25,000 nucleotides of DNA from Owenia fusiformis (taxonomy: Eukaryota > Annelida > Polychaeta > Sabellida > Oweniidae): NCBI GenBank assembly GCA_903813345.2, contig CAIIXF020000257.1, forward strand, positions 1 through 25,000, read 5' to 3'. This document shows, piece by piece, positions 18,331 through 25,000 of this stretch; positions within the stretch are counted from its first letter, which is position 1, and each line of letters opens with the position of its first letter. The notes under the pieces were generated by a model. The model saw only the letters and a list, made by a program, of their open reading frames with translations, made no database searches and was not told where the DNA came from. The position numbers and the translations under genes are program-made.

Positions 18331-21300
18331 GTAAGAAATATTTTCCTTGTATTGTTTGGCATTTAAGTCATATTTGCACCTTCACATGTGCTGAATTATT
18401 GCTTCAACAATAGCATTGATATATTTTCTTTCAGACGGCTCGATTGCATTGCCTCGTTTTTTCATCAAAATTTTGTAATTTTCAATTTTTTTAAATTTTT
18501 CCCCAATTTTTTTCACTCGACTCTCAGTTTCAGGAATTCCCGCGTTTCTAGATCTGGTAGAGTCGGTCTAACAAGATAAGCAATAGAAGGATCACTGAAT
18601 AATATTAAATTGCATGCAAAATATAAATGTATTTCTACATTGAGGCTATGGAAAGGGTTCGGGCGTGCAGCGTTTTAGTGAATTTTGAATGAACGAGAAA
18701 CGTGAAATGCAGGCCCGTGCAGACGTTCATGAAGTTAACCCCGTGCATCGTGAAGTCAATAAACATTGCCTCGTGCATCGTGTTTTGAATGATGAGACCT
18801 CCGTGACGCCGTTCAGTCTTGTTATTTCGTGCTACGTTTTAAGAATAAATGAAACATCGTTCAGCGAAAATACATTTGATCCTACGTTCACTTTTGTGAT
18901 AAATCTTGTCGACTTTGTAAACTCAAATGTAATTAGTTCCTATTTCTAAACTCTTCTGTTTTTAGCCAATCAGAACTCCAGTTACAAAACGCGACAAAGA
19001 TTAACATAAGAGAGGGTGTAATACCATGGGGATATTAATATTTTAATTTCTTTTCTTCTATTTTGATTGGTTGAGAATAACGACTTATTAGAAATTCAAC
19101 CAATAGCAAGCCAATCCGGCGAATACAAAGATCAACCTGATATACTGAGATATCTGGACTTTGAGACCATCGTCTGGACTTTGCAAGTCTTACAAGCAAA
19201 ATGGAGAGTGATTTCGCTGAGTCTGCCATTGGACAGTTTAGCGATTTATTTGATACCCCTGAAATGTGAATGTAATGATATTTGATCTTCATGAAACGTG
19301 AATGTAATATTTTGATGATGGACGTGAAACGTGAAAGTAATTCTGATTAGTAACGTGCGACGTGAAAACGTATTACCACCTGACGTGATTACGTGACAAA
19401 ACCCCCTTTCCATAGGCTCTACATATGACATATGTCTTATTTTCATTGACACGACAAATTTTTTACAATTGCTGGATAAATAAAATATAAACAGTACTAA
19501 ATGTGAACTAAAATACTAAGAAATTCAGCTTTTTATCGCACAATGGATTGATGCCTATTAAAGAATTAGGAAAACAATTTCTTATTTCCCATCTTCTTTT
19601 ATTTTTGCATGCAGAACTTGAGTTAGGTCTTGATTCAGAGAGTGATGGAACATCCCGACAAGGCAATGTTAGAAAAGACATCTCGCTCAAGTTGAAATCA
19701 GGACGAGGGAGGGGGAGAGGTAGAAAGGCAGGAAGGGGGAGGGGCAGAGGTCGTAAAGCTGCTCATGTTGTGGAAAAAGAAGAATCAATGGATGATGAAC
19801 CAGAAAGACCATCAATGGCAGTACAAGAAAGAAGAGGTAATACCACATCAATTAAAAAAGAATTACATGTAGACCAGTCAATAAATAAAATCTGCTTTGC
19901 ATAATCATAGAATTATAATGCTTGATGAATAGGTTTTATGATATGGAGTACAACAATAACCAACTCTTATGATCTTACCACTCTTGAAATAGTAGGATAC
20001 ATGTACATTTGTGAAATGCATTCTAGATTGGTAATTCTGGGTTGTTATTATCAGAGCATCTTGGATTTGCAGAATAGAGATGTGAGAAGTATCAGAATTT
20101 GAATTAAGACAGTTGACAACTGAAATCCTTTTAGCTCACATGATGAGCCTAATGTCTGTTCATTCTATTGTCTGTTTACCAATTAACAATTTTCTGCACA
20201 TTGTCTGAAACATCTGATTCCTCAGAGGACCATACTGGTAATTTACCACATTGGTCTCGGCTCCTATAGGGTAATTGCCTTTTTTTGGAGAAATCTGCTT
20301 TTTGTTTTGAAAAATATCACCCGTTTTCCAATATTTGCATGCACCATATGAACCTACCAAAACATGGCATTTTTCATGTTCTAATTTCTTTATCTGTTTC
20401 ATTTTAGGTTCTGGTGTGTCTGAAGATGAGGTTCCTGAACCACCGCCACCATTGAACCCACCATCTGAGCCTATACATCATGGAAGCAAACTACAATGGG
20501 ATCATAAGGTATACTCATATTTATGAATTGAACAATGAAACCTTCACAAATACCTCTTGTAGATTATTTTTAAATTGCGACTGAAGGTCTCACATTTCCC
20601 TAAGGCCTTGCTTTGAAGAATCTTGAACATTATCTAGAAATTTTAGTTTTTTGTAAAGGGGCCAGATGACCCTTATTATACCCAGTTGACAGTTTCCTAT
20701 CCTGCACCATGACTAGAACATATTACCTTATTGATTATTAATCCACTTCATGGCTATATACCTCAAAATTATTGGATATTCCTAAATTAAATGCCTATGG
20801 TTGCAATTTGCAGGGTATGGTACATAAAATAAGTTAAATATTCTTAATTGCAGGTGAATCTAATAGGAGAAAAAGTGGTAGATCCTCTTATACATTGCTG
20901 TGAATACTGTCAACTACCTATACTTATATATGGAAGAATGGTAAGTACTATATTGTCATCAACTTGCACTGATGGGTGTGAGTCTGTGCACTTTGTGTGG
21001 GAGCCACACAAAGGTTGTTTATCACAAAATAAAAATGGTATAGGAGTGACCCATTAAGCAAATGATGTGAAATCTAAATTTTGCTCCAGTCTCAACTAAA
21101 TCTGGACAACTTGTCAATTTTAATTCAAGAAATGAACAATGGAATAATTTTCTTGACACACATGCATAACATAACCGAATGTTCCTCAGTATTTGCACTG
21201 GCTTGTGATGAAAAGTTAAGCAAGTTTTACTCCAGTTCACATATTAAACTTTGAACATTTCAAGTGATTGAGATTATAAATACTAGTGATTGTGTCATTT

Positions 21301-22940
21301 GCATTTCAGATCCCTTGCAAACATGTGTTTTGCTTTGATTGTGCTAAACAGACTGAGAAAAATTGTCGAAGGTAAGCAGTTTGAGAATTTGGTAAAATAC
21401 TAAGCTTAAAAGTAATTTGGTGGCTGTTTTAATTTAGTACCATGTAAATTTGTACCATTAGTACATTTAATTGTAATATTGCAAGCCTGCCAAATTAAGT
21501 AGCCATCAAATGTTCAAAACAGCAAATGCCAAAATAAGTAGCGTCAAATCAAATAGAAGTACAGTATTTACGAACCTTCTGCACACCTCTTGAATCATTT
21601 TCATCATTAAAAGATAAATTATTGTGATGAAAGGTGTTTTCGTTTTTTCACTTTTAGTGTATGATTTTTATAAGCATTAAAATGCTCTTTCCAGATTGGA
21701 GTGACATTTAGAATTAAAATCAACTTTTATTTATATTCCTCCATTTTCAAAATACATGCTTATAATAAGTCCTTCAAGGTGACCAAGTGATAACTTCTAC
21801 TGCTTGGAAAACAGAATACGATTTCACATTTTGTAAGCTTAATAATGAAACACTATTTTTTGCAGTCTTCAATGTGAAGAAATAAGATTAATTAAAAAAT
21901 GTCTTTCCAGAAAAAGACCTCAGAAGTAGCCAAAATTTGCATGAAAAAAGTTTCTGAATATTGCATTTACTTCCAGATGCAATGACCCTGTACAACGCAT
22001 TGAGCAGTCAGCCCTTGGCACTGTGTTCATTTGCACGCATGGGGGCTCAAAGCATGGGTCCTCTGGGTGCAGGCGAACTTACCTCTCCCACAGGGATCTC
22101 CAGGCCCACTACGCTCACAGGCATGGAGAGGAGGTAGGCAAACCTTCCAGTCAGCTTGCCAGTAAACCAATGTTTCATTTGCCGCATGCCCAGCCTCAGC
22201 AACAACAACAGGTGCATCAGCAGCCTCATCAACAGCAGCAACAACAGCAACAGGCACATCTTGCACCTGCCCCCAGACGCCAGGATCCTTTATCAGGGTA
22301 TCTTAACCACACTCAGAGCCTGCCCCCAACCCAGGCACCACCCCCAGGACATATGCATCAACAGGCTCCTGGGGGTCATGTGCAGCATGTGCAGGCCCCT
22401 CAACAGCATGTTCCATCCCAACAGCAACATGTTGCACCCCCACCCCAACAAATGCTCCCCCAGCAGCCGCACAGTGGAAATCATGCCCCTGTTGCCAGCA
22501 GGGGACCTCCGGGGAGTAACCCTGACTACCACTCAATATCAACCATACCTGTCATGGCCAGTGGATCACGAAGCAACTTGATATCTATCCAGATTCAAGA
22601 TGGAGGCAAACGTCAACAAGAGTATCCTAAAGGGCCAATACCAGGTGGCCCAGGGGCAAGCTATGCTCAGACAGGCACCCACTACCCCCCAAGTACATAT
22701 AGTGGTGGAACATACCAGAACTCCGCACCCCAGGGACGAACTGGGGGATCATCAGCCAGATTCCCAGGCCAATATGAAAGTAGTAGACCTATGAGTCCAC
22801 ACTTTGCCTCAGCTAGCTCAAGAGGCCCTTGGCAAGATAGCCAACCAAGGGGTCCTCCCCCTTCTGGTCCCAGACCTGGGGCAGCTGGGATGGGACCACC
22901 TCCCTCAAGAGGACCTTCTGATAGATACCCAAGTTATTAG
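18318..22940 (+). CDS. CBLL1: CBLL1 / Hakai E3 ubiquitin-protein ligase, complete gene
   Basis: Six coding exons join to 1449 nt and encode 482 residues (human CBLL1 is about 491): 18318-18330, 19615-19836, 20408-20508, 20854-20940, 21310-21371 and 21977-22940. The RING domain has ligands C128, C131, C144, H146, C149, C152, C160 and C163 around the family motif [13 protein letters not shown]. The second zinc module (C181, C193, H206, H211) sits in [18 protein letters not shown] followed by [12 protein letters not shown]; in Hakai the two modules form the HYB domain that binds phosphotyrosine substrates such as E-cadherin. The C-terminal half is Gln/His/Pro-rich with the conserved [10 protein letters not shown] (361-370). 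In animals Hakai is also an m6A methyltransferase accessory subunit with WTAP, VIRMA and ZC3H13, mostly nuclear. Odd features are a tandem RG repeat (34-53) and a short inter-cysteine loop before C160. Confidence 0.96.
18331..19614 (+). other. CBLL1 intron 1
   Basis: A 1.28 kb intron, unusually rich in CGTG words. It contains a CGTGCATCGTG pair (18742-18752 and 18772-18782), four CCAAT motifs, and an ACGTG cluster at 19296-19395. The open frames at 18388-18579, 18689-18949 and 19067-19285 lack domains or splice support. Confidence 0.8.
19261..19395 (+). repeat. Degenerate GTGAA(A/T)GTAAT / ACGTG repeat cluster
   Basis: GTGAATGTAAT occurs at 19266 and 19298, and GTGAAAGTAAT at 19331. ACGTG is present at 19296, 19322, 19329, 19353, 19360, 19383 and 19391, seven times within 100 bp. 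ACGTG is the core of HIF/bHLH-PAS sites, but a decayed tandem repeat would give the same picture. Confidence 0.45.
19615..19836 (+). CDS. CBLL1: CBLL1 coding exon 2 (N-terminus with RG repeat)
   Basis: The acceptor is TTTTTGCATGCAG and the donor GTAATA. Residues 5-78 include [11 protein letters not shown], which aligns with the basic IKL segment of vertebrate Hakai, and then [10 protein letters not shown] repeated twice (34-53). An acidic stretch [11 protein letters not shown] follows. The RG repeat looks AT-hook- or RNA-binding-like. Confidence 0.93.
20408..20508 (+). CDS. CBLL1: CBLL1 coding exon 3
   Basis: The acceptor is TCATTTTAG and the donor GTATAC. Two leading bases complete Gly79. 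Residues 80-112 include [13 protein letters not shown] and [10 protein letters not shown], the latter equivalent to the segment before VNLIGEK in other Hakai proteins. It ends in phase 0. Confidence 0.93.
20854..20940 (+). CDS. CBLL1: CBLL1 coding exon 4 (RING start)
   Basis: The acceptor is AATTGCAG and the donor GTAAGT; both ends are phase 0. Residues 113-141 run VNLIGEK to LPILIYGRM and contain the first RING pair C128/C131. Confidence 0.97.
21310..21371 (+). CDS. CBLL1: CBLL1 coding exon 5 (RING middle)
   Basis: The acceptor is GCATTTCAG and the donor GTAAGC. Residues 142-161 begin [14 protein letters not shown] and carry C144, H146, C149, C152 and C160. The trailing AG makes Arg162 with the first base of exon 6. 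Confidence 0.97.
21977..22940 (+). CDS. CBLL1: CBLL1 coding exon 6 (HYB zinc finger and Pro/Gln tail)
   Basis: The acceptor is TTACTTCCAG. The exon starts with C163, the last RING ligand, then DPVQRIEQ and the C181/C193/H206/H211 module. A Gln/His run at 236-254, a long Pro/Gln/Gly-rich region, [10 protein letters not shown] at 361-370 and a Gly/Pro/Arg-rich end follow; it terminates RYPSY-TAG at 22938-22940. Long open frames in the other five frames of this exon are shadows. Confidence 0.97.
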
Positions 22941-23640
22941 GACCAATAATCTGATACTATAGTGACTAATATGAACAATTTCAAACACAAGAGGAGGATT
23001 TATGCTAGACACTTAATACAACCCAATATGAGAGGATGAAGCTATTTTTTTATATGGCCTTTGGACAAAGATATGTAAATCTAAATGTTAAAACAATTTA
23101 ACAAGACCGAACTTAACATTTTCTAGTATAGTACTTCATCAGTTGACTAGCCTCGCGTAAGTTATTACAATAGATCACCTTTGCAAGAAGAATGACTTTA
23201 TGGGTTACCTTGTGTACTGTAGCTCGTCTAGTATAGTAAATTTTGTGTGAATTGTTTTCATGCTTTTAGAAACACAAAAGTACATTGTTTTTGGCAAAGT
23301 GCAAAAATTGTTGTCTAAATGTTATTAAATCAAGGTTACAGTATCAAACATTTTGGTATTTAATGGCTTTTGATTGTATTTTTGTAAAGAACTTTTGAAT
23401 ACAACAGACTACAGTATGTATATTGATATCAGAGTTTCTGTTTTTTATTTTTTTATTTGATAGGAGCCATATCTTGGTATTGTAGTTGTAAAGAAGTATT
23501 AATGCAAATAGTCATGGGCTTTCAAGAGATTTCAAAAATTTTGAATTTCTAATAGTTGATCAAGATTTTAACTTCACATGCTAAATCATCAGATCGTGTG
23601 AGCAAAATATGTGAGTGTCATAATAATTATTGAAATTATC
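22941..23640 (+). other. CBLL1 3' UTR region
   Basis: AT-rich sequence after the stop with no competing gene. Candidate poly(A) hexamers are ATTAAA at 23324-23329, with a T/GT-rich stretch about 40 nt later, and AATACA at 23399-23404, followed by a long T-rich tract at about 23433-23459. The actual end cannot be fixed from sequence. Confidence 0.45.
23324..23329 (+). terminator. CBLL1: Candidate CBLL1 poly(A) signal
   Basis: ATTAAA, the commonest variant hexamer, lies about 385 bp after the stop. TTTTGATTGTATTTTTGT follows as a plausible downstream element. Alternative hexamers exist nearby. Confidence 0.25.
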
Positions 23641-24268
23641 AACCTAATTTCTTTTATGATATATGAGGGAAATATGATATATCTCCCCTCAGCTAGTTGT
23701 ATTGTATTTCCCTCACGGTGTACCCTGAATCCAAAACCCGGATCTAAAACCAAGCATTAAATAACTGATTTATCCTATCGTTTACAGCTTTCGTATCGTC
23801 CAGTGCACGAAATGCACTAAACCAAATTCCCGGGGATTGCAGAGCGGGAAATACAGTGGGAGATATAATATAAGGGTTATGTACTGGGAGGTTTTAGGCA
23901 CGTTGGATAAAGTCTGCATCCAAAACCGACCGTACATAATATATGCATTCCATACCTTCTAAGGTTCTAGGTACACTAGACCTCATAAAGTTCCAAATTA
24001 AAAACGTCTTAAAAGTAGTTTTTAAGTTTGTGAAATTTTCACACCCATATTTTTCTGGAGCAGATAAACGAATTGATATTAAAATTTAAAATATACAGCA
24101 TAAATTTGAAGTATAATTTTTATTTCGTATTGAGTAAAGCATAAAGTGAGTTCGCTTTTCAGGAGTGGGACCAGGATGGTTACAGCCTGAATCCATCCCT
24201 GTCCCGGACTTAAGCGATAGATCCCTTGTAGATACACTATAAATTCCTGCTGTTATGTACCTGTTATG

Positions 24269-24292
24269 CCCCCCCCCCCAGATCCGCCAGTG
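24269..24292 (-). mobile_element. Isolated G/C-run transposon end
   Basis: On the minus strand it reads CACTGGCGGATCTGGGGG, the same terminus as the elements at 7109-7394 and 17640-17747. The interior and other end are not recognisable next to it. Confidence 0.45.
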
Positions 24293-24839
24293 TAGAAGCT
24301 GAGTAGGTATGGAATACATATATACATCTCCCGCTCACCTCAGATATCAATTATATTCCCGCGTGTTATTTACTTAAAACACGATTAACTATATGATAAA
24401 TCCCCAAATATAACAGTGGAACCTTGATACCAAAAAATCAGTTGCAGAATTTGGTTCTAAAACTAGGTACCGTGGCCTTTGTACCGTGGAACCGTGGCCA
24501 AGCATTTTATTAATTATAGAAAAACAATGAATACTTGACGTCTATAAATGTTCTTCACTGAATATGGTTGAGGAAAAACATGAATAAAGTAGAACCTTTA
24601 GTTGTGAACAACTTGTTTCCCTAACACCTTTCAATTGGAACGCCTTTTCGGTCTTGTCATCGTCCCATTGATTCCCACATTAAAAAACCTTGAATGTGAG
24701 CATTTCTCAATTTGAATAGTAAAGTTTAAAACATTTAAAAACAAACCTGTCTAAAATGTGCACTTTATTAAATTTCCCTTGAATCATTTTGACTAATTGA
24801 CGTTCAGGTATATCGGATGTCAAATAAACACAAAAATGT

Positions 24840-24889
24840 TTTGAGATGTTTATTCATCGGTGACTTTGAGATGTTTATTCATCGGTGAC
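24840..24889 (+). repeat. Perfect 25-bp tandem duplication
   Basis: The 25-bp unit beginning TTTGAGATGTTTATTC and ending ATCGGTGAC is present twice back to back (24840-24864 and 24865-24889) with no mismatch. This suggests a recent slippage or duplication event that could be length-polymorphic. Confidence 0.9.
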
Positions 24890-25000
24890 TGAAATATAAT
24901 ATCAGACTAATGCACTAACTAACTAACTGCATTTTAACAGGTATGACAACACACCACCTTATTGTAAACCTTTTGTTAGGAATATACACTTTTTAAAGTG

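Larger units (their letters stand above)
17290..19120. promoter_or_regulatory. Cluster of CCAAT/ATTGG motifs around the CBLL1 start
   Basis: CCAAT or its complement occurs at 17297, 17342, 17792, 17806, 18279, 18966, 19066, 19100 and 19111. Several have the NF-Y-favoured flank (CCAATCAG at 18279 and 18966, GATTGGTT at 17296 and 19065). The site at 18279-18283 lies 35 bp before the CBLL1 ATG. Whether NF-Y binds is unknown. Confidence 0.35.
19837..21976 (+). other. CBLL1 introns 2 to 5
   Basis: The introns are 19837-20407, 20509-20853, 20941-21309 and 21372-21976. All are AT-rich with canonical borders. I see no embedded gene, RNA or clear transposon in them. Confidence 0.85.
23641..25000. other. 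Downstream intergenic region
   Basis: No supported gene. It contains a transposon end (24269-24292), a small ACCGTGG triplet (24468-24497) and a perfect 25-bp tandem duplication (24840-24889). GGGAAATA / TATATCTCCC words recur near 23668, 23847 and 24328 and may mark another decayed element whose limits I cannot define. Confidence 0.6.

Noticed and set aside
18689-18949. 86-codon open frame in CBLL1 intron 1
   Set aside because: Built on CGTG-rich short repeats, no domain, and skipped by the phase-consistent splice from exon 1 to exon 2.
22027-22581. Several long open frames on both strands (Leu-, Met- or Ser-rich)
   Set aside because: They are shadows of the CAG/CAA- and Pro-rich CBLL1 exon 6, which has domain and splice support in its own frame.
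1-25000. CRISPR array, bacterial operon or prophage
   Set aside because: The window is clearly intron-bearing animal DNA; no regularly spaced repeats or prokaryotic genes are present.

Overview
The window looks like genomic DNA from an invertebrate animal. It is AT-rich, its genes are split by many small introns with GT..AG junctions, and its spacers are full of short, decayed DNA-transposon and SINE-like debris. The CBLL1/Hakai protein has the insect/invertebrate-type insertion (Cys-Thr-His-Gly-Gly) in its second zinc-binding module. The G/C-run transposon ends are of a kind common in marine invertebrates. I cannot name the species; a marine deuterostome or lophotrochozoan is my guess only.

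Two protein-coding genes can be supported, arranged head to head. On the minus strand, about 1 to 8811, lies most of an SSUH2 (ssu-2 homolog) gene. Eight coding exons (8763-8811, 7625-7834, 4405-4452, 3118-3346, 2386-2515, 1059-1244, 547-716, 102-186) join in frame with matching intron phases to give 369 residues. The 3' end of the gene lies beyond the left edge. On the plus strand, 18318-22940, lies a complete CBLL1/Hakai gene: six coding exons (18318-18330, 19615-19836, 20408-20508, 20854-20940, 21310-21371, 21977-22940), again with matching phases, giving 482 residues. Its RING domain, phosphotyrosine-binding zinc finger and conserved C-terminal motif are all intact.

The 9.5 kb between the two starts (8812-18317) holds no gene that I can support. 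It carries a 1.05 kb element with 187-bp terminal inverted repeats, each containing an RFX X-box-like site (10789-11837). It also carries a decayed mariner-like element with a frameshifted transposase C-terminus on the minus strand (14257-14845), a small inverted-repeat element (12257-12437), tRNA-derived SINE scraps, a pair of direct dispersed repeats, and part of a G/C-run transposon whose better copy sits in SSUH2 intron 2 (7109-7394).

Nothing links the two genes functionally beyond adjacency. CBLL1/Hakai is an E3 ubiquitin ligase and a known m6A-writer accessory protein. SSUH2 is a poorly understood protein with a DnaJ-like cysteine-rich zinc region. No previously undescribed multi-gene system is evident. 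The most unusual signals are a ten-residue tandem RG repeat in the Hakai N-terminus, X-boxes carried in transposon inverted repeats, a dense ACGTG cluster in CBLL1 intron 1, and a run of CCAAT boxes around the CBLL1 start.
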